Below, piece after piece: positions 50,108-61,916 of a stretch of DNA of 64,000 nucleotides. A model generated the notes under the pieces. That model saw nothing but the letters and a program-made list of their open reading frames with translations, was not told the DNA's origin and made no database searches. The position numbers were made by a program, and so were the translations under genes. Position 1 is the stretch's first letter. Each line of letters starts with the position of its first letter. Origin of the DNA: Carallia brachiata (taxonomy: Eukaryota; Streptophyta; Magnoliopsida; Malpighiales; Rhizophoraceae); NCBI GenBank assembly GCA_021464245.1, contig JADCRB010000046.1:4598220-4662219 (forward strand), in the 5' to 3' direction.

Positions 50108-50657
50108 GTAATCTTTTTACATGCATGTTTTTATGTTTCTGGTCCGATTCTACTCTCTATCAAGTTTTGAACTTTTAATTTCTAAAAGGCAGTTATCGTC
50201 CTGAGCAGTCCCACAGAAAAAAAGTCACTAAGTGCTCTTTCAATCAGCCTAGTGTATGTCTGCCAATCCTCACCCTACTGACCCAAACCCTTACGTTAAT
50301 GCACTACTGCTATTGACGAAGCAAAGAGGAACACCGGTAACATCAACATTTATATAATGTACGATCCCTCATTGCTTCAAAGATGGTTCACCACCTGCAA
50401 ATATTAATTACTTGGTTGTTATTATAGATATATAACTAATTTCTGTAATATTCTTCTTTTATAATATTCTTTTTTTTTTGGTGTGCAGTTGATAAATTTT
50501 GTAAATCTTGATGAAGGTCTAAGTATAGTTCTCAAGGTAAAAACTTCAACCTTTGATAAAATCTCTTTTGCTTCTTTCCTAAATTACTGTAAATTATTAT
50601 ATCAACGTGTTCCACACATTGTTATATTTATGCATGCTGAAATGTCCTTCGATGCAG

Positions 50658-50848
50658 GCTGATCGTGAGAAGGCTGGATAATGCGAGGGATAAAAGCTGC
50701 AAAATGTTGAATGCAAAGCTTGCTGCTTACAAGCATAAGATATCGACTTATGTAAAAGCTACAGGATCCAGTAATATCATGACTGCTGAATGTGGGAATA
50801 TAACGGCAACGACTGTTTCCATGCTTGATGAACCAAGAACATGCAAGG
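50658..50848 (+). CDS. Exon C and tail exon, unidentified
   Basis: After GCAG, the frame that does not match a direct exon B join reads VRRLDNARDKSCKMLNAKLA, then KHKISTYVKATGSSNIMTAE and MLDEPRTCK up to a GTTAGG donor. The tail exon (about 51072-51160) reads EICIEFALMDHENSRFIFPI and stops. The same frame is open in the copy at 59484-59670 despite many substitutions, which suggests it was coding after duplication. Whether it is transcribed is not known, and no domain is recognised. Confidence 0.4.
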
Positions 50849-52406
50849 TTAGGAAATTTTTACTAAGTGTTAGCATTTATTTAGAAGTCCTTTTTTTTTT
50901 TTTTTTTTTCTTGCAGTTATCATGGATCTGTTGATTTTTTACTTCAAATTTCTGGTTTTTGATGTGAATAATGAAAAAAAAAATTTTTGTTATGTTTTGT
51001 TTTGTTTTTCTTTTTCAGAAACTTTTGTTGTTTTTGGTGTTTCTATTTAATGTGATTATTTTCCCTTACAGAAATATGCATTGAGTTTGCTTTGATGGAC
51101 CACGAGAATTCAAGATTCATTTTTCCCATTGGCATGGACGCAGATTCAAGTTTTTTCTAGGGATTCAACAGTTTAGGGATTGATTTTTCCCTTTCTGCTA
51201 TTTTTCATCTCCCAATGGATCAATTGGTTGGCCTTTTTTTAGGGAGAGAACTAGTCACAAATGCCAATTTTAAATGAGATATACGAGGGATTGAGAACAA
51301 GTCAACAGAAAAGCTGTTATGGTTATTAGGAAGGTTGGAGGACTTTGATTTTTGGACCATTGATGTCATGCGATATTTCTAGTTGGAAAGAAGTGTTTGT
51401 AACTCTAAGATAATTACGTTCAAAAATTACAAAATAACGTTGGCAACATCCGAAGACTCGCATACATGAGCAATGTCTTCTATTAGGAGAACTGATTCAG
51501 AAAAGAATCTTCCTGAATGAACAAATTAAGAAGAGTAAAGCAGAAATATGAAGATCAACTTTACATTCAAACATTAAAAATTACTTCTCAAAGTGTGGTT
51601 GAACAGAGAATTGCAAAATGTACTGGACCGAAACAAAGAATAAGAACTCCTCCAATGGATGGTTTATGTCTTTATATGTATGGATAGTTATTACCTCTGC
51701 GTCAGCTGCAGATAAGAGAGAACTAAAGCTTATGAAAAATGGAATGACAAGTGGCTGACGAAATTTTCAGCTTATAGTGTTTAAAATCTGAAGCAAATCA
51801 GGGAGAAGTGAACTTGAACTTTGACAGGATTTTTGTCGAAACTCGTAATGATCCATAAGCATAAGCATACACTTTCTCACGACACCTAACCTAATTATAG
51901 AGGAATTTCCAATTACATTGCGGTTGTCGTGCGGGTTTGATCTAATACCCATTGTTTTGTTTTGATTTCTGTTCTGACTTGATGCTGAGCCAGGTTTTTT
52001 AGTTTTTTTTTTTAAAAAAAAAAAAATCAATGAACTGTTGAAAAATTGTTGCCACCTTACCGTTACAGAAGGATGCTATATACTGTACAATTATCAATTA
52101 TAATCCATGATTAAAAATTGGATAAAAGTAGAGCGCCATAAATTTTTGCCCAAATTTTTTGCCCGAATTGCAACAACTTTATTATTTTCTGTGACGATTC
52201 TTTTACTTTTTGTAGTCAAAAAATTTGTCTTCTTTTTTTGTTACAAAAAATAAAAGTGTTGTCACAAAAAATAATAAAGTTGTTGTAATTCAGGCAAACA
52301 AATCTGATAAAAAATTCTGAAAATGTAATGGTGCTTTTAAAAATTTGTCTGGCAGAGCTACAACCTGTTTATGTGCTTTCTTTAGCAGGTTGTTTTTATT
52401 TTCACA
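50849..52406. other. Introns and spacer within mosaic unit copy 2
   Basis: Apart from the tail exon near 51072-51160, the stretch holds no supported coding. 51680-52060 corresponds closely to 60690-61020 of the other copy. Confidence 0.5.
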
Positions 52407-52530
52407 GGGTAGTCCAAATCTGGACAGAATCAGCAATTTGCCAGCTAATGTCGTCGACCATATATTAATTCGTTTGTCACTCCGATATGCAGTCAGGACA
52501 TCTGTTTTGTCCGAAAGATGGAGGCTTGGT
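52407..52530 (+). pseudogene. F-box domain exon, truncated, copy 1
   Basis: It reads NLDRISNLPANVVDHILIRL then SVLSERWRL, the N-terminal F-box of plant F-box/FBD/LRR proteins (At1g13570 type). The F-box binds SKP1 in SCF ubiquitin ligases. The exon runs into a GTGGGA site and a stop, and no LRR or FBD part follows, so it is a domain fragment. The paralogue at 61126-61277 has a longer lead-in. Confidence 0.7.
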
Positions 52531-52560
52531 GGGAATATACTAATTCAGTTTTTTTAAAGT

Positions 52561-53720
52561 TTCTCTATTTGATTCAAATGATAAGAATTTTTCTTTCATT
52601 TTGAAAAAAATAGAACCATTTTTCTTTGTTATTGATTCATAAATTTTATACTTGAACCATGTCTCTGCCTAAGTAAGTTTGAAATTTTCCTCCATCTGTT
52701 GTTTTTTTTTTTTTGTTTTTTTTTTGTAAATTTCTGCGGTATGACAAAATCCTCAGATTTGAAAAGTGAAAATTTGTTGTCATTAATTCTGTTGACTATT
52801 TTTATTGGTGTCAAAATTTTCAAATTTTTTAAAAATATATTTTATTTTGACCAAAAAAAGTATATTTTATTAAAACAGATTGACAAAAAAGTGAAATTAT
52901 CTTAGACAAATAAAGAGAGAAGAAGGGAGTTTATATACCAGATTGTTGAAAACACAATTAAATCGGATGTTGTGATTATCTTCACAAGCAAAATCATTAT
53001 CTTAAAACGCTTGGATAAAAGTACAAATTTATGTAACTTTGTGAGTGTTTTTTTTTTTTTTTCCTTTAGTTGGCAACCAACTCCCCGAAAAGCATGAATC
53101 CATGAGTGCTTAACCCAAGCAACAAACAAATAGAGCATAAAGCATAAGCATTCCTGTAGTAGGATAAAGCATAAGCATGTTGTTAAAAAAAAACAAATAG
53201 AGCATAAGCAATCCTTTACATAATGTGGAACATTAACATTTAAAAGAAATCCATTTAATAATGGTTTTTATTGAAATAACTCGAGTATGTACGTAGAAGC
53301 TAATATGTTGGTTTGGGGAGAAGTGCGAGACCATGGATACTGAAAAATGCGCTGCAGTCACGCTGCACTCATTATTTTAATATTCTTTTCTTGTTAAAAC
53401 TAAAACTTAAATTTAAATAACCATCAGCTTAAAATTTAAATGTTAAATCTCAAATTCCATAGCTAAATCCACAAACCCTATACCCAACCGGTACACCACT
53501 TGGTGTATCGGGTGAGTATGCCAAAAGTTTCCCTTGGAAAAATAGATGTTTTATTTGAGTCTATTTTGATTTTTTTTTTTTGAGAATTAATTGAGATTAT
53601 TTTGATTTTTTATTAATTTTTTTGTTTCTCAAATGCCGTTGAGATATTTTAGCTCCAAAATTAGTTTGTTAAGATAACACACGATTTTACAATTGCCTGT
53701 AATCCTATTGGCTGAATTAA
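52561..53720. repeat. Spacer module of the mosaic unit, copy 3
   Basis: Contains CCAACTCCCCGAAAAGCATG at about 53078 and the order of phrases seen at 23500-24250. It connects the F-box end of the unit starting at 49200 to the next exon A. Confidence 0.65.
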
Positions 53721-54477
53721 AAGTATTACACACATTGCCCCCAAAATAATTAAACTGAAACAGAACCCAAAAAAAAAAAAACATAAAAAGAAAACAACTA
53801 TCCCAACTCAAACTCTAATAAAGATCAAGGGATATTATCCGAATTTTTGAATTAAAAAAAAGGAAGATTATCTGCATCCAAACAATTTGTTTCCATGACA
53901 ACTACGGCATTCTTGCTATCCTATTTAAGCTCTGGCCAAAAGAAGAAGCTTTGAGCTTTATTATGGTGTTATGGTAACAATTCGTATCACGGTTAGAATA
54001 CAACAAAAACAACCGAGTAAAAGTCAGAGGCAGGGAGAGAAGGTTGGTTTTGTTCTTTGTTTTTAGCAACCGACCATCCATTCAAGAGGCAAAACCTTCA
54101 TTGTCTGACCCATACGGGGAAGGAGAGATGGCCAGAGGTTCAAAGGCATTGTCTGCTTCTCCTCCTCCTCCTCGTCCTCCTCCTCCTACACCTTTGTGGT
54201 TCACTCCAAAAAGGTAATCTTTTTACATGCATGTTCTTATGTTTCTAGGTCTAATTCTACTCTGTTTCAAGTTTTGAACTTTTGATTTCTAAATAACCAG
54301 TTCCTTTTTTTTTTCTTTTTTGTGTGGATTTGATTTTTTTCTTCTTCATTCAAGTTTCAACTCGTATAAATATTATTTTTTTTTATAGTTGGTTATTGTG
54401 GATAGTTAATTTTTGTATTATTATTATTTTTTGGGTGCAGTTGACAGACTTTTATAAATTTCGATGATGTCCTAAGT
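53721..54477 (+). pseudogene. Mosaic unit copy 3: exons A and B, decayed
   Basis: Leader phrase at 53870-53960, exon A remnant 54128-54213 (start region lost, CCTCCT-type simple sequence expanded at 54157-54188, ends TCCAAAAAG before GTAATC), and exon B remnant about 54441-54477 with an inserted base. No open frame joins them. Confidence 0.5.
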
Positions 54478-54672
54478 AGGAATGAAAGAGGAACTATGAA
54501 TCTGTTCCATGAGTGTCCTCTTTATCTTTTGTTGTTGGAAGTCTTCACAAACAGCTGCAATTTTGTTGTTGGAAGTCTTCACAAAGAGCTGCAATTTGGA
54601 TGGGCGGGTTTTTTGGTGGCTCTGCTAATTCCATTTGTCCTCACCTTGCCCATTGGAACAATACAGGCATAA
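54478..54672 (+). pseudogene. Oligopeptide transporter exon fragment, copy 2
   Basis: The frame reads FVVGSLHKELQFGWAGFLVA and LLIPFVLTLPIGTIQA before a TAA. It is the same OPT piece as at 26529-26775, but upstream it carries a 34-bp tandem duplication (TTGTTGTTGGAAGTCTTCAC... at about 54530 and 54564), and the VPEWWF part is lost. Confidence 0.65.
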
Positions 54673-55440
54673 CCGAATATAGACATTTTACTAGTTGCAA
54701 TTTTTGCAAACTAATCCTCATTATATAGATGTTTAGGATGGGTTTATCAACAGTTCATCTTTCAGTTATTTTTGTACTTATCTATTATCTGTATTTGTTG
54801 TTCTCATTATTAGTTAGTTAGCTCTATAAATAGAGTCTAGGACACTGTATTGGCCTCAAGATCAAATGTATTCATACATTTACTCACAGTTATAAGAATT
54901 TTATCTATCTGCTTTGAATGGACATAGGCCACATGGCAACCTCCCTTTCAAGTGATCGATATCCCCTTTGTGTATGGCTGATCCAAAAACAGGCATATTT
55001 AAGAGACGTATAAATTCAATTTTTTAAGGAGTCAAATTTAATTAGAAAATTAACTAACTAGAACTCTAAGCATCGCAGCTCTTGGTTCCTCAAAAATAGC
55101 ATACTGAGCGAAAGGAAAATGTGGATTTTCATAGTTTTGTTTGAAAAACAAAAAGGAATAAAAAAAAAAAAAAAACAAAGAATAAACACCATCTAGGATG
55201 CCACTCTTTGTTTTACCTATTAACATGGAACCTATTAACTTTTTCTTTGATCTTACAATTCAAAAAATTTGTTCAATAAACTTGAATGGTCAGCAATGTA
55301 AGAAAAAAAAAAAAAAGAAATTCACATCTCATAACATGTAAAATCATATGAATTCACATCTCATAACATGTAAAAGCATATGATATGTATCCAAAAAAAA
55401 TATTTAATTTATTTCTTTCTGGAAAAAAAAAAAGGAAAAA
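54673..55440. other. Spacer with a 32-bp tandem repeat
   Basis: No gene. Two tandem copies of a 32-bp unit starting ATTCACATCTCATAACATG lie at 55320-55351 and 55352-55383. Confidence 0.6.
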
Positions 55441-56019
55441 TCATGATAATTTGAGCAGCAAAGACATTAAGGTTTGATGCAAGAACCTAAACGATGCCTG
55501 TGTCAGAATCAATTGGCTTCTGTTGTTGTTGTGGTGCTACCAAGGAAGGAAGTGGTGACTGAAGCAGGATCTTAAGCCATCTGGGTGATTAACTCTGTTT
55601 CCATTGTTGCCGTCCCCCAAGTGGCAGTGGCGGTTGAAGAGGGTGCTGGCTCGGTGGTGGTGGTGGCCCTAAGAGGTACAACAAGAGCACAAAGAAAAAA
55701 AAAAATTGGTGCCTTTCATTCCCTAATTGACCACCCAATTCTTCAAAAATCAAAGAAATTTAGAAAATCAATGACTGCCCAGTTTTTCAAAAATTTTAAG
55801 AATCAAAGAAATATAGAAAATGAATCAAAGGAAGTCAATAAGAATGAGTGACAGACGTATGCCCTAAATCAAAACGATACAGACTCATGCCCTTCTTCCT
55901 TTCAGAGAGAGTTCCTGCAATCAATGCAATGCAAGAAAATGAGAGAAAGATAGTGAGAGGCCTAATAAGGAGAGAGACATAGAGTGAAACAAAGAAAATT
56001 GGGAGGCAAGCAAATTGAG

Positions 56020-56065
<46 letters not shown>

Positions 56066-56200
56066 CTTATATAAAGGGGGGAAAGGGAGGCAACATGGGA
56101 TGGAGTCGACCGTTGGGGGAATCCAAGTTTGGGTAGGAGAGCGGAGTTGCCAAAGCCAAGAAACCAATTTTATTTACCTCACTGCCCCTCTTACAGTGCC
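55441..56200 (-). repeat. Inverted duplication, left copy (promoter plus first exon), degraded
   Basis: Read on the minus strand, this matches 61920-62580 on the plus strand. It shares an upstream phrase CTCCTACCCAAACTTGG, a CT-rich 5' UTR ending GCATTGATTGCAG, and an exon encoding ATTTTEPAPSSTATATWG. The start codon that is ATG in the right copy is AGG here (about 55666), so this copy has lost its start. Confidence 0.65.
56019..56065. repeat. (CT)n-(AT)n microsatellite
   Basis: About 14 CT and 10 AT dinucleotides in tandem, inside the CT-rich 5' UTR of the inverted duplication. Confidence 0.9.
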
Positions 56201-57239
56201 TGTGGGGGTGTTTGGAAGTCGGTGTGTCTTTGCCAACTTTCACTGATAGGTACTTGTTAATTTTACTTTTTTTTTGAATAAGTAAAATTAATTCATAATC
56301 TAATATCATTTAAATATTATTTTTAATTTTTTTATTTAAGTGAATCCCACTTATTATATGATATAAAATGATGAATAACTTACACTCATAACAAAATGAG
56401 TCAAGTAAAAATCCCCTCACTTTCATTGATAACATCAATTCTATCCGCATTCAGAAAACTTCATTGTTCGGTAGGGGAGGCGAAAAATATTCCTTCCTTT
56501 TTGGACACTAGGAAATCGTTTTATTAATATTTTTCAAATCCAACTCTAATTAATGTTAATTGTATTATAGAGTAATAATAGTGCTAAGATTTGTTAAAGA
56601 CTTGGTTTGTTAATGGTTAGGTATGTGACGTAATCAATAAATTTTGAACGCTACGAAAGTTCACCTAAGTTAAAATTGTTAATGAACTTCGAATATGATA
56701 TGTATCAATTGTAAAAGATTTTAATAATTAAGGAAAGACTGATAAAAAAATTTTCTTAGAAGAAAAAAAATGTTTAATTAAGAATTTTCTCTCCTTAATA
56801 CTAGAATTGAAAAAAAGAAAATCTTTTTGCTTGGATAATAATCGGATTCTTGATTGCTCAACACTCAATTTCAATTTTATTCAAACACTACTCAAATCTA
56901 TCTCAAATGTTCGCCTAATTCTTGGTAAAAAAAAAAAAAAGTTCCACTAATTCAATAATTTCTTTAAAGAAAAACATCACATTTTGTTTTACCAATGAAC
57001 GTTGAGAAATGAAACTCTATCATACATCACAAGCCACCTCACACCTTCAAATGCTAATAGAAGTTGGGAACGTGGTATTATATATATAGCTTCTTGCTTT
57101 AAGGTTCATCTTGAAATTTTCTTTTTGAAGGGTAACAAAAAATAAGATAAATCTCGATTGTCAACTTAGCAGAGAAGGACAGGTTTCTTTCAACAAACTC
57201 CCGTTAAATTGGAATAACCGGCGGGTTCTAAAAGCCTAA
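56201..57239. other. AT-rich spacer
   Basis: No gene or clear repeat seen apart from A-runs. Confidence 0.5.
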
Positions 57240-59483
57240 CATTTTATTTTAGAAAAATAGACTTTTTATTGGGTCTATTTTAATAAATCTTCATATATTA
57301 TCTATTCCTTTTTTTTTTATTCGTTTTCAAAATGTTGTTGAGAGATTTTCGCACCAAAATTAATCCCATTGGATGCGTACTGTAATCCGCTGACTCGTCA
57401 AACAACTAAGATGACGTATTTGTTTACGTTAGAATTACAGCATCATCTGTCATCCTTTTCAAGTTCAAGCCGAAAGAAAAAGCTCAGAGCTTTATTTTGT
57501 AAACAAACAAAAGCGCTTTACTTTACTTTCCCCCTTAGTATCACAAAAAGAACACAACCAAAAAAAAAAAAGATAAGGCCAGAGGTAGAGGGAGAAGGAG
57601 AAGGCAGAGAGGGAGAGAGAAAGGGAAGCTATCATATTTCATTTTCATTATTTATTTTATTTTATTTTATTTATTTCTTTTGCTTTTGTTATTCGTTTTT
57701 GGCGAGCGACCAACCAACGATTCAAAGGCCAAGTCATATTTTCTATTTCTATAAAAATATATACAATTAATTTAATGGCCGAGAACAAGAAGAAGAAGGA
57801 GGACCCAAAAGGCATGCTCTGACCCATCTGGGGGAGGAGAGATGCCCAGAGATTCAAAACATTGTCTGCTCTTCCTCCTACACCTTTGTGGTTCACTCTA
57901 AAAAGGTAATCTTTTTACATGCATGTCTTAATGTTTTTGGGTCTGATTTTATCCTATTTCAAGTTTTTTTTTTTCTTTGTAGTCGTGTGAATTTTATTAT
58001 TATTATTATTATTTTGTTGTATTGCATGCTTTTGGTCTCCCAATGGGGTGCGGCATTCTATTAATTAGGCCTAGAGGATTAAGTAGCCAAGGGAAATAGT
58101 GGCAACCACATGCAAATACTATCCAGTTCTAGTTATTCCCTAGCCAAAGGAAATTGTAGCCTAGAGGACATCTAAAAGTTCTAGCTATTCCTTAGCCAGC
58201 CGGCTAGATACACAACCTTATTTGGGAGAGTCACTAGGTGCTGTTTCAATCAGCCCAGTGCATGTCTGTTAATCCTCACTGTACGGACCCAAATTTGCAC
58301 TAGCACCTTATCTCCCAAAAAGGTCAGCCTAGTGCATTGGCACTGCTGCCATTGATGAAGCAAAGAGGGACACGTGTAAGACCAACATACATATATCATC
58401 TACTATCCCCCATTGCTTCATGGATGACAGTACATATCGATATTGTGGATAATTAATTTTTATATTATTCTTTTTCTTTTTGGTGCAGTTGACAAATTTT
58501 GTAAATCTTGATGAAGTTCTAAGTATAGTTCCAAGGTAAAATTCCCAACCATTGGTAAAATATTTCTTTTAATTCTTTCCTAAATTATTTTGAATTATTA
58601 TATGTCAACCTTCAACATATTCCTCCCATTCTTTATATTTATGCATGCATGCTGAAATGTCCTCCAATGCAGACTGACATGTAAAAGCTGATGTTGAGAA
58701 AGCGGGAATCGTGCAGTTATTTCGACAATTGTCAAGGATCAAAGATAACATTCAATACGACAAAAGACATTTTTTGGTTGGAAAGAGAAGTGTTTGTAAC
58801 TCCAGGATAACTCTGTTCAATAATTACAACATGCAAATGTCCAGCATACATAAGAAATGTCATCTATTAGGATCAACTTCACATTTATACAAAAGTTATG
58901 TTTGGTATTGACGTGAAAAGTGTGTTGCAATGTGATAATTGTGTGTTGGATCAAAAATAATTTTTTTAATATTTAGTAATTCTTTTTAAACAAAATTTTG
59001 CAAACATACTTTTGGAGAATGTGAAAAAGAATAAAACTACCTCTACCGATTCAAGAAATTATTAAACATTTAAAATTTAAATTTTTTTCATATTTTTTCT
59101 ATAACTATTACAAAACAATCTGTAATTTTAAATAATAATACTTTTAATCACAATATTTTATTCACAGCATTTTTATTCGCAGCATTTTATTTTACAGCAT
59201 TATCAAAGAGACCTAAGCAAACAATAAAAATTACCTCTCAAAGTTGTTCAACTCTTTGCCTTCCTCTCTATCTCTGGCTGAACAGAGAATTGCAAAGTGT
59301 ACTGAATCTCATCAAGAATGAGAAAATGATTTATGTCAAGAAATTTTATAATTTTTATTGGAACGCATACGAGCATACATGGTTTGTCGCACTTTCTCAT
59401 GAGACCTAAATTAATTTCTATTTTCTATTATATGTTTTTTTCTTCATTCTGATTCCCAATCAATATTTCCAATGACAATGCAG

Positions 59484-59670
59484 GCTGATGGTGAGAAGGC
59501 TGGATAATGCGAGGAATAAAAGCTGCAAAATGTTGAATGTGACGCTTGCTGCTTACAAGCGCAAGATATCGACTTATGTAAAAGTTGTAGTGGCCACTAA
59601 TATCATGATTGTTGAATGTGGGAATATAACAACGACTTTTTCCATGCTTGATGAACCAAGTACATGCAAG
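59484..59670 (+). CDS. Exon C, second copy, unidentified
   Basis: The frame reads VRRLDNARNKSCKMLNVTLA, KRKISTYVKV and MLDEPSTCK to a GTTCGG donor. It differs from the copy at 50658 by substitutions and a 3-bp deletion that keeps the frame. No known domain. Confidence 0.4.
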
Positions 59671-61005
59671 GTTCGGAAGTTTTTACTAGGTGGTAGCATT
59701 CATTTAGGAGTCTTTTCTTTTTCTTGCAATTATCATGGGTCTGTTGATTTTTTACTTCAAATTTCTGGTTTTTGATGTCAATGATGAAGAAAACAAAATT
59801 TGTTTTGTTTTGTTTTGGTTTTTTTTTTTTTTATGAGAAACTTTTCGTTCTTTTTGTTGTTTCTATTTAATATGCTTAGTTTCCCTTACAGATATATGCA
59901 TTGAGTTTGCTTTGATGGACCACGAGAATTCAAGATTCATTTTTCCATTGGCAGGGACGCAGATTTAAGTTTTTTTTCCGGGGATTCAACAGTTTAGGGA
60001 TTCACTTTGCCCTTTCTGCTATTGTTCATCTCCTAACTTATGATGGATCAATTGGTTGGCCTTTTTTTAGGGAGAGAACTAGTAACAAATGCCAATTTTA
60101 AAGGAGATATATGAGAGATTTAGATTAAGTCAACAAAAAAGCTGTTATGGTTGTTAGGAAGGTTGAGGGACTTCTTGATTTTTTGACCATTGAAGTCATG
60201 GGATATTTCCAATTGGAAAGAAGTGTTTGTAACTCCAAAATAATTATGTTCAATAATTATGAAATAACGTTGGCAACATCCAAGACTAGCATACATGAGC
60301 AATGTCTTGTATTAGGAGAACTGATTCGGAAAAGAATCTTCCCTAATGAACCAGCAAAATTAGGATCAACTTTACATTTTAAACAAAGCAAACAATAAAA
60401 TTTACCTCTCAAAGTTGTTTAACCATTTGCCCTTCTTTTCTTTTTTTTTGCTACTGGCACGAGAGAATTTGACTGTGCGAGGATTTGAATAAAAAAATTT
60501 GTCTTGTTATTGATATTTTTGCATGGAGTTTGAGGCGCTTAACCACTCAAATCAACTCATTGGGTTGCCTTCCATTTCTTTGTGGTTGAACAGAGAATTG
60601 TAAAATGTACTTAATCTCCTCAAGAATAAGAACAGACCCTTGACTCCTCCATTGGATGGTTTATGTCTATATATGTAAAAAAATAGAAATTACCTCTGCG
60701 TCATTTGCAGATAAGAGAGAAGTAAAGCTTATGAAAAATGGAATGACAAGCGGCTGAAGAAATTTTCAGCATATACTGTTTACAATCTGAAGCAAATAAG
60801 GGAGAAGTGAACTTGAACTTTGACAGAATTTTTGTCGAAACGAGCAGCGATCCATAAGCATACACTTTCTCACGACACCTAATCTAATCAAAGATTAATT
60901 TCCAATTACATTGCGGTTGTCTTGCGGGTTTGATCTAATACCCATTGTTTTGTTTTGATTTCCGTCCTGACTCGCTGATGCACCAGGTTTTTTACTTTGT
61001 TTTCT

Positions 61006-61080
61006 CATAAAAAAAAAACAAAAATGAACCATTGAAAAATTAGTTCATAAAAAAAACAAAAATGAACCATTGAAAAATTT
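61006..61080. repeat. Tandem duplication of a 35-40 bp unit
   Basis: CAAAAATGAACCATTGAAAA occurs at about 61018 and 61056, each after an A-run. It is absent as a duplicate in the matching place of copy 2. Confidence 0.6.
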
Positions 61081-61125
61081 GTTTCTTTTGCAGGTTGTTT
61101 TTATTTTCACGGGGTAACCTTAACA

Positions 61126-61277
61126 GCAATAATCCCAAGAAGAAGTTCGTTGTGGAATGTCCAAATTTGGACAGAATCAGCGATTTGCCAGCTAATGTCG
61201 TCGACCATATATTAATTCGTTTGTCACTCCGAGTTGCAGTGAGGACATCTGTTTTGTCCCAAAAATGGAGGCTCTGA
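61126..61277 (+). pseudogene. F-box domain exon, truncated, copy 2
   Basis: It reads PKKKFVVECPNLDRISDLPA, NVVDHILIRLSLRVAVRTSV and LSQKWRL before TGA at 61275-61277. The lead-in KKKFVVECPN before the F-box is what full-length F-box/FBD proteins show, so the first exon once belonged to such a gene. The LRR and FBD parts are missing. Confidence 0.7.
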
Positions 61278-61916
61278 TGGGAATATACTAATTCGTTTCT
61301 TTTTTCAAGTTTTTTTTATTTAATTCAAATAATAAGAATTTTTTTTTTCATTTTGAAAAAGATAGAAGAATTTTCCTTTGTTTTTTATTCATAAATTTTA
61401 TACTTGAACCATGTCTCTGCCTAAGTAAGCTTGAAATTTTCCTCTATTTGTTGTTATTTTTTCTTTGTTTTTTTTTTGAAGTTATTTCTCCGACATGACA
61501 AAATCCTCAAATTTGAAAAGTGAAGTTACTCGTATCTTCATCTAACTAACTTTTACATTAAGATTTCGCTACTTAAGTACTCATAAACCCACATAGATTC
61601 CCATCACATCTGATAATGATGTTAACAAGGTTTGAAAAGATGTGTAGAGATAAAACACGAGGAATAACACTCAGGTTGTGAAAAGGAAAGCACACCAAAT
61701 GGCTATCAAAACTATCATCTGTGGTACAATTACATATATAAGTTTGACACTTCATATTATCAGTAGTCCACAAAGATGGACCATCTGCCAAACACCCCCC
61801 AAGCCCTGTTAAACGGTGGCAATGAGATAAATAAAAGTTTAACAATATTACGTAGACTCATTTAATGAGGTATGTATGAGACACACAATTAATTTAATAA
61901 TATCGAATAATATAGG
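61278..61916. other. Spacer after the F-box fragment
   Basis: 61278-61530 matches 52560-52770. 61530-61916 is unique in the window and has no clear gene. Confidence 0.5.

Larger units (their letters stand above)
49200..52560 (+). repeat. Mosaic unit copy 2 (spacer, exons A, B, C, tail, F-box)
   Basis: This unit matches 57240-61300 nearly throughout: the upstream purine-rich leader, exon A, exon B, exon C, tail exon, the phrase ending in TTGATGTCATG, and the F-box exon with its promoter-like lead-in. The most intact exon A is here. Identity looks around nine bases in ten by eye in the tail region (51061-51230 versus 59881-60060). Confidence 0.75.
57240..61300 (+). repeat. Mosaic unit copy 4 (matches 49200-52560)
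   Basis: Order: leader, exon A remnant (57774-57905, ATG present, but the frame stops after about 15 codons), exon B (58488-58537), an extra insert, exon C (59484-59670), tail exon (about 59892), F-box exon. It is longer than copy 2 because of an internal duplication: 58680-58910 resembles 60170-60400, and 59225-59320 resembles 60404-60640. Confidence 0.7.
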
